Below, in pieces: positions 9,682 through 18,377 of a DNA stretch of 64,000 nt. Source of the DNA: SXTU01 sp964496695 (GTDB lineage Bacteria > Verrucomicrobiota > Verrucomicrobiia > Limisphaerales > SXTU01). Where the stretch lies: positions 4,555 through 68,554 of the forward strand of contig CAZCBE010000023.1 of NCBI GenBank assembly GCA_964496695.1, in the 5' to 3' direction. The translations under genes were made by a program, and so were the position numbers. Under the pieces are notes generated by a model. The model did no database searches. It was not told the origin of the DNA and saw only the letters and a program-made list of their open reading frames with translations. The stretch's first letter is position 1. Every line of letters begins with the position of its first letter.

Positions 9682-10410
9682 CTACCGCTCTGTGACGATC
9701 TGCGGACGGGTGCTCTCGACGATGGAGAGGAGTTTCTTCTGTTCCTTGTTCGGAATCTGGAGCCGGTCCAGCGAGGCCTTCAAATCGCCCAGCACGGCAT
9801 CGAACTCCGGATTGGTGATCTTCATGTCCGCGTGGGCGGATTTCATGTCCTTGCCGTCGTAGCGCACCGGCCCGCCGGTGGCCAGGACGAGGAACTGGAC
9901 GAGGTGCTTCTTGAGGTTCGCAAGGTTGACCGTGGTCGCGCTCCACGGGGGCGGGGCATCGCTCTTGCGAAACAGGAAAAAGCCGCGCTTCACGTCCTTG
10001 CGCTCCCAGTTCACGCGGGGGTCCTGCAGCACGCGGGGCGTGAAATCCTCCACGATGGCGCTGATGCCCTTCTCGCCGCCGAGACGGTCGAAGAGCGCGA
10101 GCTTGCCCTCCACTTGCGCGGCCTGGCCATCGGCGGTGGTCCGGGCGGCCACGGCCTTCTTCGCGCCTTTTTCCCCGGCCCCTTCGCCGGCGCCGGAGAG
10201 CTGCTCGTCCCGGGCCATCCGCTGGCTGGCCCGCTGGTCGGCCTCGCGGCTGCCCGAGGTGAAGAACTCGTCCTTGTTCCGCCGGGCCTTCTCCGAGCTG
10301 CCGCAGCCGACGACGCTCAGGAGCATCGCGGCGGCGAGCCCGAGGTGGAGCGGGCGCAGCACCCTGGCAGACGGCGCGGTGAAGGGGATGGTTGAAGAGG
10401 CAGTGTTCAT
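9682..10410 (-). CDS. Lipoprotein with group I truncated-haemoglobin domain
   Basis: A 242-residue product from Met at 10410; an upstream in-frame Met at 10434 is also possible. The N-terminus is a lipoprotein signal with lipobox LLSVVGC, so it is probably anchored in the periplasm. After a charged linker, the second half matches group I truncated haemoglobins: ALFDRLGGEKGISAIVEDF, then ATGGPVRYDGKDMKSAHADM with the proximal (F8) His in KSAHADM. The usual B10 Tyr (DFY) is Thr here (EDFTPRVL), which would alter distal ligand binding. Truncated globins normally bind O2 or NO in the cytosol; a lipid-anchored form points to extracytoplasmic haem or redox chemistry (inference). It lies 35 bp after the DUF748-like gene and is probably in the same operon. 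Confidence 0.8.
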   Translation of the reverse strand: MNTASSTIPFTAPSARVLRPLHLGLAAAMLLSVVGCGSSEKARRNKDEFFTSGSREADQRASQRMARDEQLSGAGEGAGEKGAKKAVAARTTADGQAAQVEGKLALFDRLGGEKGISAIVEDFTPRVLQDPRVNWERKDVKRGFFLFRKSDAPPPWSATTVNLANLKKHLVQFLVLATGGPVRYDGKDMKSAHADMKITNPEFDAVLGDLKASLDRLQIPNKEQKKLLSIVESTRPQIVTER

Positions 10411-10445
10411 AAAATTCTGAAACGCAAAGGGCACAGGCTGGCCGG

Positions 10446-11582
10446 CTAGGGAGAGTCTCCGGCGGAGACGGGATCGCTGATCTGCGGTGCTTGAAAGGTG
10501 AGTCCGCCGACCGCGGGCTGGCCGCCTTCGAGACGTGGCATATAGGCGCGGACGAAGGCGTTCCGCAGGATGTTTCCCAGCGTGGCAAAGATGTCCGCCG
10601 TGGTCTGGCCCGTCGCCTCCCCGCTGAACGGGATGAGCGTGCCGAACTGGTCGCGGGACTGGTTCTTGAGCAGGGTGGTGGCCCCGCCGACCAGCGCCTG
10701 CCAGAAGAACTGGAGCACGTTGTCCTCCTGCAGGTCCTCGCGGAAGCTGAAGACCAGCAGATTGCGGAAGAGCGGCTTGGCATAGCCGGTGATCTGGCCT
10801 TCCTTCACGTCGGTCTCCACGACGAGGTCGAACCAGCCCCGCTTGAAATTGAATTTGCCGTAGGCGAGCGCGAGATCGTTGATCTGAGTCACGTCGAGAC
10901 TCAGGAGCCGCAGGGCCATGTGGAAAGTCGGCCGGTAGGCGAACGGATCAAGGGTCATCCGATACTCGAACTTGGCGTGGTCCATGGCCAGCCCGGTGGC
11001 ATGCACGGTCGAGACAAGCGGATTGGTCTCGTCGTAGATGTTGCCGAGGTTGTCAATCGTCGCCTCCAGTTTGGAGAGGTAAACGTCCACCGGCTTGGCG
11101 GTCTGGTAGGCACGGAAGTGGATGGCCCCGTCATGGATCACCGCGCTGTTGATTTTGAAGGGGAACAGCTCCTTGAGCATCAGCAGCCAGGGCGCGCCGC
11201 CGCCCGTCTGCGCCGCGCCCTCGGCGGGTGCGTCCACGAAATTGATCTCGGGCTGGTCCATCACCACCCGCCGCACCACCCGGCCCTGGCGCAGTGCCTT
11301 CCATTCCAGGGCGAAATCCACCTGCCTGGCCGCGAAGAACGGGACGGGCACGCTGCCGGCGGTCTTGCTGATGCGCACGTCCTCGATGGAGTAGGCGCCG
11401 CGCCAGAGATGAATTTTCACTTCGCCAATCTTGCCGTCGTAGAGCGGATTACGGTCGAGGGTCCGGTTGACGTAATCCCGCACCACGCGCGGAAGGATCG
11501 CGCGGCCGACGCCCAGCCCGACGACAAGCAACAGCAGCGAAATTCCAACGATGCGCCACGTCCGGGATCGGACGGGCTTCAT
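10446..11582 (-). CDS. DUF748-like (AsmA-related) membrane-anchored protein
   Basis: A 378-residue protein with one N-terminal transmembrane helix (about residues 10-30, IVGISLLLLVVGLGVGRAIL) and a large extracytoplasmic part. It resembles DUF748/AsmA proteins, which bridge or modify the envelope: an early RTLDRNPLYDGKIGEVKIHLWRG-type segment (read in parts), the repeated beta-rich pattern, and PLVSTVHATGLAMDHAKFEY. Function in this family is poorly defined; a role in outer-membrane lipid homeostasis is inferred. Start set at 11582 (MKPVRSRTW); the longer open frame runs back through dispersed repeat copy C and is unlikely to be translated. The globin lipoprotein follows 35 bp downstream. Confidence 0.8.
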   Translation of the reverse strand: MKPVRSRTWRIVGISLLLLVVGLGVGRAILPRVVRDYVNRTLDRNPLYDGKIGEVKIHLWRGAYSIEDVRISKTAGSVPVPFFAARQVDFALEWKALRQGRVVRRVVMDQPEINFVDAPAEGAAQTGGGAPWLLMLKELFPFKINSAVIHDGAIHFRAYQTAKPVDVYLSKLEATIDNLGNIYDETNPLVSTVHATGLAMDHAKFEYRMTLDPFAYRPTFHMALRLLSLDVTQINDLALAYGKFNFKRGWFDLVVETDVKEGQITGYAKPLFRNLLVFSFREDLQEDNVLQFFWQALVGGATTLLKNQSRDQFGTLIPFSGEATGQTTADIFATLGNILRNAFVRAYMPRLEGGQPAVGGLTFQAPQISDPVSAGDSP

Positions 11583-11708
11583 CGGCTGAGGGGTTGGAGC
11601 TTGAGCTTTCACAGTCCGAAGTTCACCGCCCGGACGGGGCATCCGTGCGGTCCGGCTTCCTCGCTTCGCTGAGGGCTTGCCGGACAATGGCACGGAACCG
11701 TGCGGGGA

Positions 11709-11727
11709 CCATGGGGTGTTGACCCCA
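11709..11727. repeat. Dispersed palindrome, copy C
   Basis: CCATGGGGTGTTGACCCCA sits between the DUF748-like start (11582) and the stop of the YihY gene (11746). In the opposite orientation to copies A, E and F it reads TGGGGTCAACACCCCATGG. Confidence 0.75.
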
Positions 11728-11745
11728 CAGGGAATGGCCGGGCGA

Positions 11746-12645
11746 TCAGCGTGCCCGCCCAAGGTCCTTGACCGCGTTCTCACCCGCCGCCACGGCACCG
11801 TGATAATGGTCCGCATAGGCCTTGGTGAATTCAGCACCGAAGAAGACAATCATGGAGGAATACGACACCCACAGCAGGATCAGGATCACGGAGCCGGCGG
11901 CCCCGTAGCCTGAGCCGGGCTGGGCCTTGCCGAAGTATAAACCCAGGCCGAACTTTCCAACTTCAAAGAGCAGGCCGGTGAGAAATGCACCCGCCCAGAC
12001 ATAGCGCCATTTGATCCGGGCATCCGGCAGGATCTTGAACATCATGGCGAACAAGGCCGAGATGATGGCAAGGGAGACCAGCACATGGACGGTCTGAAAC
12101 AGGAACATGATGTATTCCGGCCAATGGGCCGCGATCCACTTGCTCATGGCCGCCAGGATGGACGTGATCACCAAAGACACCAGGAGCAGGAAGGCAGTGG
12201 AGATGATCAGGCCGAAGGAGAAGAAGCGGGCTTTGAGATACGTCCAGATCCCGGATTTGGAAGGCTGGGCCTTCACCTCCCAGATGCAGTTCAGCGATTT
12301 CTGCAGTTGCACAAACACGCCGGTGGCTCCCACCAGGATGGTGACGATGCCGATGGCCGTGGCCCAGGGGGAATCCTTGCTGCGGCTCGCGGCCAGCATC
12401 AATGACTGGACCTGGTCGGCCGTGTCGCTCCCCATGGCACTGATGAGCTGATCGTGAAGATGGGCGGTGGCGGCCTCCTGGCCGAAGAAATACCCCGCCA
12501 GGGTGATGACGAGCACCATGATGCCCGGCAGCGAGAAGATCGCGTAGTAGGCAATCACGGCGCTTTCCCGAAAGGGATCCTTGGCGTTCCAAGCCCGGAA
12601 CGCATCCGTCAGCACCCGCGAGGTTCGTGAGGTCTGTATCTTCAT
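11746..12645 (-). CDS. YihY/BrkB-family inner-membrane protein
   Basis: A 299-residue polytopic membrane protein with about six helices. It shows YihY/BrkB hallmarks: the early AFRAWNAKDPFRESAVIAYY segment, a helix ending in AGYFFGQEAA, IGIVTILVGATGVFVQLQ followed by SLNCIWEV, and a last helix before FFGAEFTKAYADH. Members were once misannotated as ribonuclease BN; the actual function is unsettled. Start taken at 12645 (MKIQTSRTSR) because the longer open frame contains repeat copy D and carries no homology. It is the first gene of a minus-strand run with DUF748 and the globin lipoprotein, although a 163-bp spacer with a palindrome separates it from them. Confidence 0.88.
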   Translation of the reverse strand: MKIQTSRTSRVLTDAFRAWNAKDPFRESAVIAYYAIFSLPGIMVLVITLAGYFFGQEAATAHLHDQLISAMGSDTADQVQSLMLAASRSKDSPWATAIGIVTILVGATGVFVQLQKSLNCIWEVKAQPSKSGIWTYLKARFFSFGLIISTAFLLLVSLVITSILAAMSKWIAAHWPEYIMFLFQTVHVLVSLAIISALFAMMFKILPDARIKWRYVWAGAFLTGLLFEVGKFGLGLYFGKAQPGSGYGAAGSVILILLWVSYSSMIVFFGAEFTKAYADHYHGAVAAGENAVKDLGRAR

Positions 12646-12717
12646 GGCGAGGCGATCGGACTGGCATTTCCTCGTCCATACGCCCGGTTCCAAGCTGTTC
12701 GAGACGCCGGCGGCGCA

Positions 12718-12736
12718 CCATGGGGTGTTGACCCCA
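12718..12736. repeat. Dispersed palindrome, copy D
   Basis: CCATGGGGTGTTGACCCCA, identical to copy C over 19 bp. It lies 75 bp upstream of the YihY start codon. Confidence 0.75.
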
Positions 12737-12802
12737 CCGACGAGGCCGTCGGAAGCCCTGCCGATGGAATCGCATTGGCGACCGAACGCAAAACGCTTCC
12801 TG

Positions 12803-13075
12803 AGAGCCGTCTGAAAATTGGGAAGGGGCCTGTTTTCGTGGGCAAGGCCAGCTGGCAAGGCGCGACGAGGGAGGATACCCGCAGCGGTCTCTGACTGAGG
12901 AGCAACGCAGCCAGATGGCCTTGCCCGCTAAAACCCTCCGGGCGGCGCGGTCTTTTGGCGTTGGCCTGCGTTGCCTCGACCGTCACAGCCCGCGCGGGGA
13001 TGCTCCGGTCTCGCCGCCTTGGCCAACCCCAAAATCCCGCCCCGCAGGACCCCTCCCAATTTTCAGACAGGCTCT
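12803..13075. mobile_element. MITE-like element with terminal inverted repeats
   Basis: A 273-bp segment bounded by inverted repeats. The left end begins AGAGCCGTCTGAAAATTGGG (12803); the right end is CCCAATTTTCAGACAGGCTCT read 5'-3', split here as CCCAATTTTCAG then ACAGGCTCT, ending at 13075. The arms are about 27 nt with a few mismatches. There is no credible transposase frame inside, so if mobile it would be non-autonomous. The interior is GC-rich with no recognisable family. No clear target duplication is visible; the bases just outside (CTG / GAG) only extend the palindrome. Confidence 0.55.
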
Positions 13076-13232
13076 GAGGTGAATCCTGCATCGGGTAACA
13101 CCGAATAGAACGGCGGTCGAAGTGACGTAAGTGTGCTGGGAGAGCGGTGTGGTCATTGAAAATTTACGTCGAGAGAGCGTGCCGCCGGCAGCGCCGCCCC
13201 CCTTCGCATTCAGCAGAAAGCTTGTGGCAACA

Positions 13233-15361
13233 ATGAAAAATTTGTTCCGGTCGTCAGCATCGAAGGGCATCGCGTGCCGCTCAAGGGAGCCCGGCTTCCG
13301 CATCGTGGCCAGACACGCGGGTTTGGCACTGTTGCTGGCCGGCCTGCTGTTTGTGCCCGGAGGCGCTTCGGCTGCCGGGGCGGGCGGAGTGCCGCCGAAC
13401 TGCGAAGGGAGCGGCCTGGGGATCAGCCTCTTTACCGGACTTTCGGATGTGCGCGTCGGCGAGCGCATCTTTTACAGCCTCGACGTGTTCAACGGGACGT
13501 TCGGCGGTCTGCCGGTGGTCTGTGATGCCAATGCGATCCAGGCGTTCATCGTTACTCCGGACGGGGTGACCAACACCGTTCCACTCGTGCGCACCTCGCT
13601 GCATCAGGGTGAGTCTGACTTCTACACGGACGTGGTGAGCTATGTGGTCCGCGTCCCGGACATCCAGCCGGATGGCACCTTGCGCGCCACCGCCTTGGGC
13701 ATCGGCGTCATCCGCCAAAGCGACTCCAACAGCGTTGGAGGGTTTCAAGGCGTGAACACGGAGATCCGGGTCTCGACCGGATGCACCGCGCTGCCCGGGA
13801 CGAACTGCCTCAATGGAACGAACGGGCTCAACGGCACCAATGGGTTGAATGGAACGAACGGCCTGAATGGTGCCCCGGGCACGATGGGACTGACCGGGGC
13901 GGTCGGTGCCACTGGTCCGGCGGGAACCAACGGACTCAATGGCACCAACGGGGTGAACGGAATCACGGGGGCAACGGGATTGATGGGTGCCATCGGATTG
14001 ACTGGCCCCGCCGGACCCTCCGGGACGAACGGAATCAATGGCACCAATGGGCTCAGCGGCACGAACGGATTGAATGGCATTGCTGGAGCGACGGGACTTC
14101 CCGGGGCTCCGGGGCTGATCGGGCCTGCCGGAACGAACGGGCTTAATGGCACCAATGGGCTGGCTGGCACGAACGGATTGAACGGAGCGACTGGGGCAAC
14201 CGGATTGACGGGAGCCATCGGATTTTCCGGGGCTACAGGACTCACCGGCGCCACCGGGCTGCCTGGCACCACCGGCCCAATGGGATTCGCCGGGTTGCCC
14301 GGTGCCACGGGAGCCGCTGGCCTCGCCGGAACGAACGGATTGAATGGCACGAACGGGGTAAATGGAACCAACGGATTGGCCGGAGCCACCGGGGCGATGG
14401 GGGCGACCGGAGCCGCCGGGTCCGCAGGACTCTCCGGAACCAATGGGCTCACCGGGGCAACGGGAGCAATGGGGCTGACCGGTGCGATGGGCTCGACGGG
14501 CGCAACCGGCTCCACCGGACTGGCGGGGACCAACGGCCTCAGCGGCACCAACGGATTAGTCGGAGCCACGGGAGCGATCGGATTCACCGGAGCCACCGGA
14601 AACACCGGACNNNNNNNNNNNNNNNNNNNNNNNNNNNNNNNNNNNNNNNNNNNNNNNNNNNNNNNNNNNNNNNNNNNNNNNNNNNNNNNNNNNNNNNNNN
14701 NNNNNNNNNNGGCGCGATGGGTTCAACCGGCGCAACCGGCTCCACCGGATTGGCGGGAACGAATGGGCTCAACGGCACCAATGGATTGACCGGAGCTGCT
14801 GGAGCAATGGGACTGGTCGGGGCTACCGGCTCCACCGGACCGGCAGGGACCAACGGCCTCAGCGGCACCAATGGCCTGGATGGAGCCGTCGGCCCCATGG
14901 GGGTGGCGGGCACCAACGGCGTCAACGGAACCAACGGCACCAGCAGCACCTACCAATACGGGTATGTTTACAACTTGAGCGCCCAGGTGGTGGCTGTGGA
15001 AGCGGCCATCACCTTCAGCAACAATGGCGTTCGCACGGCGGGAATCACTCATGGCCTGGGCAGCTCGGACATCGTCATTGTCACTGCGGGCGACTACAAG
15101 ATCACCTTCTCCGTGTCGGGCACAGAACCCAACCAGTTCGCGTTGTTCTTGAATGGAGTGGCGGTTCCAGAATCCATTTATGGATCAGGGGCCGGCACCC
15201 AGCAGAACACTGGCCAGGCCATTCTGACCATTCAGGCGAACGATGTGCTGTCCCTGCGCAATCACACCTCCGCGTCGGCGGTCACGCTGACCGCAGCCCC
15301 CCCGATCGGCGGCACGCTGGCAGCGCTCAACGCCTCCATCATGATTCAGAAGCTGAACTAG
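13233..15361 (+). CDS. Secreted collagen-like protein with BclA-type C-terminal domain (contains assembly gap)
   Basis: From Met at 13233 the product has a signal peptide (hydrophobic LALLLAGLLFVPGGASA), about 150 residues of beta-rich N-terminal domain, and then a Gly-X-Y repeat region from about 13800 to 14950, rich in TNG, LNG, ATG and GPAG triplets. It ends in a C1q/TNF-like BclA C-terminal domain (TAGDYKITFSVSG, FALFLNGVAVPES, LSLRNHTSASAVTL). The family forms trimeric surface filaments. The repeat is interrupted by 100 Ns; the codon frames on the two sides differ. If the gene is intact the true gap must be 2 modulo 3 in length. An earlier ATG at 13131 is less likely because it precedes the signal peptide. 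The stalk length is probably underestimated. Confidence 0.82.
14611..14710. other. 100-N assembly gap inside collagen-like repeat
   Basis: Exactly 100 ambiguous bases, the conventional placeholder for a gap of unknown size. It falls within near-identical GGA/ACC-rich triplet repeats that short reads cannot resolve. Confidence 0.97.
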
Positions 15362-15657
15362 TCGCACGCTGTCGCGGAACCATTGATGCCCATGGCGTGA
15401 GCAGCGTGATCAACAACATGACCATCGCCGCACTCCTCATCGCGAACTGAGTTCGTGCGCGGATGGTTCCTAATCCCGACAGTTGGAATTCAACGCAAAG
15501 ACGCGAAGCCGCAAACCGAACCGGCAGGTTGGTTTCGCTTCTGCACACCGCGCGGGTGAGCGCGGTTCAATTGGATGCCCCAATTCCTTGTTCTCAGCAC
15601 CTTTGCAGTGCTATCCCACAACCTCGCTGCATCCTGAGAAGATTTGTCCGCCTGGTT

Positions 15658-15844
15658 TTGAACCACAAAGACGCGATGAACACATAGAGAAACCAAAGCT
15701 AGGGAGTGGCTGGCACGGCTGGCCCTTCCCTCTTTGTCCGTCCCTAATCTTTGGGCTCCGCGCTTGGATCGCCCTGAATCTGCGGGCTTCCTGACCTCTC
15801 GCTTCCCTGGCTTTTCTCTGTGTTCATCGCGTCTCGGTGGTCAA
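15658..15844. repeat. Long inverted-repeat element (AAAGACGCGATGAACAC type)
   Basis: The left arm 15658-15690 contains AAAGACGCGATGAACACATA; the right arm 15815-15844 is its near reverse complement (TGTGTTCATCGCGTCTCGGT). The loop is about 124 bp. A related single arm occurs at 18955-18985 (TGTGCGCATCGCGTCTCTGT). Confidence 0.65.
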
Positions 15845-15908
15845 CTTGGGTTGCGGCTCTGCCGCGCCATGTCTTTGGGCCTTTGCGTTAACTGCGGTGG
15901 CATTCCAA

Positions 15909-15926
15909 GGGGTGAACACCCCATGG
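15909..15926. repeat. Dispersed palindrome, copy E
   Basis: GGGGTGAACACCCCATGG, about 100 bp upstream of the PocR/AraC regulator. The core GGGGTGAACACCCC is a near-perfect palindrome. Identical to copy F over 18 bp. Confidence 0.75.
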
Positions 15927-16023
15927 TTGCCCCATTTGCTCCGCGTTAGGTTGGTTCCTTGATACCCAGCACCGAACGATCAGCGGAGTTGATCGGTGCA
16001 GATCGTTCCACCCGAGGCGAGCC

Positions 16024-16914
16024 ATGAATCCCCGCGCAGACAGCCATCAGGTCATCAGCAGCCTGGCCCATTCCCAGTTGTATCAGGACTTCGAGCGTTC
16101 CTTCAACGAGCTGACCGGGCTGCCGGTCAATGTCCGCCCTGTCGAGAGCTGGCAGCTCCCGCACCACGGACGCAAGCACGAGAACCCCTTCTGTGCCATG
16201 ATGGCGGAACGCAGCCGGACATGCGGGGCCTGCCTGCTCACGCAGCAGCGGCTTACGGAGGCCGCCCAGACCGCTCCTGCCACGGTCCGGTGCCCGTTCG
16301 GCTTGTGCGAATCCGCCGTGCCCATCCGCACGGGAAACAAAACCATCGGCTACCTCCAGACGGGCCAGTTGTTTCTCCACCCGCCCACGGAGGCGCAGTT
16401 CGGGCGCGCGGCCAGGCTGGCCCGGGAGGGCGGCGTGACGGTGGATGAGGCGGCGTTGCGCGCGGCTTACTTCAACTCCCCCTTGCTTACGGCCAGACGT
16501 CACCACGCCGCCGTGAACTTGCTGCACGGCTTCGCCGGGCATCTGGGCATGGTGAGCAACCAGCTCATGGTGCGGAACGAAAACGCCGAGCCACCGGTGA
16601 TCGCCCGCGCCCGGCAGTTCATCGAGGAGCACCACCAGCAGGACATGTCCCTCGGCATGGTCGCGAAGGCCGTCAACGTCAGCACTTTTTACTTCTGCAA
16701 GATCTTCAAGAAAGCCACCGGGGTCACCTTCACCGAATACGTGTCCCGCCTGCGCACGGAAAAGGCCAAGCACCTCCTCCTCAACCCGCATCTGCGCATC
16801 AGCGAAATCGCCAACGAGGTGGGCTTCCAGTCACTCACGCACTTCAACCGCAACTTCAAACGCCTCGCCGGCCAGTCGCCCACGGAGTATCGCGGGCACC
16901 TGCCGGCGGCTTGA
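16024..16914 (+). CDS. PocR-domain AraC-family transcriptional regulator
   Basis: A 296-residue regulator. The N-terminal half is a PocR-type sensory domain: a Cys-rich FCAMMAERSRTCGACLLTQQ segment and RCPFGLCESAVPI, a pattern also seen in regulators of propanediol and related small-molecule catabolism. The C-terminal 100 residues form a double helix-turn-helix of the AraC type (LGMVAKAVNVSTFYFCKIFK and ISEIANEVGFQSLTHFNRNF). It ends 24 bp before the aldehyde dehydrogenase gene on the same strand, so it most likely controls that gene and possibly the fermentative block further down. Clustered cysteines suggest a metal, haem or small-ligand site. The inducer is unknown; an alcohol, aldehyde or diol is a reasonable guess from context. 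Confidence 0.88.
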   Translation: MNPRADSHQVISSLAHSQLYQDFERSFNELTGLPVNVRPVESWQLPHHGRKHENPFCAMMAERSRTCGACLLTQQRLTEAAQTAPATVRCPFGLCESAVPIRTGNKTIGYLQTGQLFLHPPTEAQFGRAARLAREGGVTVDEAALRAAYFNSPLLTARRHHAAVNLLHGFAGHLGMVSNQLMVRNENAEPPVIARARQFIEEHHQQDMSLGMVAKAVNVSTFYFCKIFKKATGVTFTEYVSRLRTEKAKHLLLNPHLRISEIANEVGFQSLTHFNRNFKRLAGQSPTEYRGHLPAA

Positions 16915-16938
16915 ACTCCCGGTCCAGCGGAGCGCACC

Positions 16939-18303
16939 ATGAGCCAGCCAGCACCCACCCCGGCCGACCAGGATCAGGTGCTGTTCTCCACGGTGGATGC
17001 GGCAGTCGCGGCTGCAACCACGGCGCAGCGGGTCTTCCAGGAACATGGGCTGGATGCGCGCCGGGCGGTGATTCAAGCGATGCGGGAAGCCGCCCTCGCC
17101 CACGCGGAGCGCTGGGGCCGCATGGCGGTTGAGGAAACCCTGCTCGGCCGTGCTGAGGACAAGGCGCAAAAGAACCGGCTCTGTGCCACGCGCACGCCGG
17201 GGGTGGAAGATCTGTTGTCACAGGCCTACACGGGGGATCAAGGGCTGACTCTGGTGGAGTATGCCCCGTTCGGGGTCGTGGCCGCCGTCACTCCGTCCAA
17301 CAATCCTGCTGCCACCATCATCTCCAACGCCATCGCCATTCTGGCCGCTGGCAATGCGGTGGTCTTCGCCCCGCATCCCGCCGCCGCCGTGGTTTGTCTG
17401 GACGCGATGCGTGCCCTGTCGGCGGCAGCGGTCGCGGCCGGGGCACCGGCCGGCTTGATCACCACGGTCTCTCCAGTCTCGCAGACGATGACCAAGGAAC
17501 TCCTGTCCCACCCCGGTGTCAGCCTCAATCTGGTGACCGGCGGCCCAGGCATCGTGAAGGTCGCCATGACCACGGGCAAAGTCTGCAAGACCATTGCCGC
17601 CGGACCGGGCAATCCCCCGGTGGTGGTGGATGAAACGGCCATTTTCCCCCAGTGCGCCGAAGCCATCATCTTCGGCGCGAGCTTCGACAACAACCTGCTG
17701 TGCATCGCGGAGAAGGAAGTGATCGTGGTGGCGGCGGCGAAGGCCCGGTTCTTGGAAAGCATGCGCCAGGATGGGCGGGCCGTTGAGCTGTCCGGCGCGC
17801 AAATGGATGCCCTGGCCAGGCTGGTCATCCAAACGGAGGGCGCGGGCTGCCGCGACGCGGTGCTGAACCGCGACTACGTGGGGCGCGATGCGGCGGTGCT
17901 GGCCCGCGGCATCGGCCTGGAGGTGCCCGCCACGACACGCTTGCTGTGGGGCGAAGTGCCCAACGAACACCCCTTCATCTGGACTGAGCAGCTCATGCCG
18001 GTGCTGCCCGTGACAATCGTGCCGGACGTGGAGGCAGCCATCGAACTGGCCTGGCGGGCCGAGGGCGGCAACCACCATTCGGCGGCGATGTATTCGACCC
18101 ACGTCGGCAACCTGACCCGCATGGGCCGGCGCATGCAGTGCTCCATCTTCGTGAAGAACGCAGCCACGCTCTACGGCCTGGGCATGGGCGAGGGCTACGC
18201 GTCCATGTCCATCGGCACGCCGACCGGGGACGGGCTGACGAAGCCCTCGCATTTCGTCCGGCCGTTGCATTGCTGTCTGGTGGGTTACTTCCGGATCGCG
18301 TGA
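16939..18303 (+). CDS. CoA-acylating aldehyde dehydrogenase (EutE/PduP type)
   Basis: Probably oxidises acetaldehyde or propionaldehyde with NAD+ and CoA to the acyl-CoA, or runs in reverse. The 454-residue protein has the EutE/PduP pattern: EYAPFGVVAAVTPSNNP, VTGGPGIVKVAM, and the catalytic Cys255 in FDNNLLCIAEKEV (codon 17701). The family-typical ending THFVRPLHCC-like reads HFVRPLHCCLVGYFRIA. The N-terminus (MSQPAPTPADQDQ) shows no amphipathic encapsulation helix, and no microcompartment shell genes occur in the window, so a free cytosolic enzyme is likelier than a compartment cargo. It follows the PocR/AraC gene by 24 bp. Its product or substrate, acetaldehyde, is what the downstream decarboxylase would make, so the two units may be metabolically linked although 800 bp of repeats lie between them. 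Confidence 0.87.
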   Translation: MSQPAPTPADQDQVLFSTVDAAVAAATTAQRVFQEHGLDARRAVIQAMREAALAHAERWGRMAVEETLLGRAEDKAQKNRLCATRTPGVEDLLSQAYTGDQGLTLVEYAPFGVVAAVTPSNNPAATIISNAIAILAAGNAVVFAPHPAAAVVCLDAMRALSAAAVAAGAPAGLITTVSPVSQTMTKELLSHPGVSLNLVTGGPGIVKVAMTTGKVCKTIAAGPGNPPVVVDETAIFPQCAEAIIFGASFDNNLLCIAEKEVIVVAAAKARFLESMRQDGRAVELSGAQMDALARLVIQTEGAGCRDAVLNRDYVGRDAAVLARGIGLEVPATTRLLWGEVPNEHPFIWTEQLMPVLPVTIVPDVEAAIELAWRAEGGNHHSAAMYSTHVGNLTRMGRRMQCSIFVKNAATLYGLGMGEGYASMSIGTPTGDGLTKPSHFVRPLHCCLVGYFRIA

Positions 18304-18377
18304 GCGGGCGATGGCTTCGCGGTCATCGCGATCCTGGTCGCACCAATACAGCGGTGCACAGACCGCCGGCGACGCGT

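Larger units (their letters stand above)
15362..16023. other. Repeat-bearing intergenic region, no supported gene
   Basis: 660 bp between the collagen-like gene and the PocR/AraC regulator. It holds a long inverted repeat (15658-15844), a lone ACGCAAAGACGCGAAG unit near 15492 and palindrome copy E. Short frames on both strands have no recognisable homology. The promoter of the regulator gene should lie in the last 100 bp; no clear -35/-10 pair stands out. Confidence 0.5.

Noticed and set aside
11582..11849. N-terminal extension of the DUF748-like protein
   Set aside because: The extra 89 codons translate a dispersed palindrome and intergenic DNA; the membrane helix expected at the N-terminus begins after Met 11582.
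13800..14950. Regular short repeats resembling a CRISPR or minisatellite array
   Set aside because: The period follows codon triplets (Gly-X-Y) within one open frame with a signal peptide and C-terminal domain; there are no unique spacers.
16939..18303. Bacterial microcompartment cargo
   Set aside because: The EutE/PduP-type enzyme lacks an encapsulation helix and there are no shell protein genes in the window.
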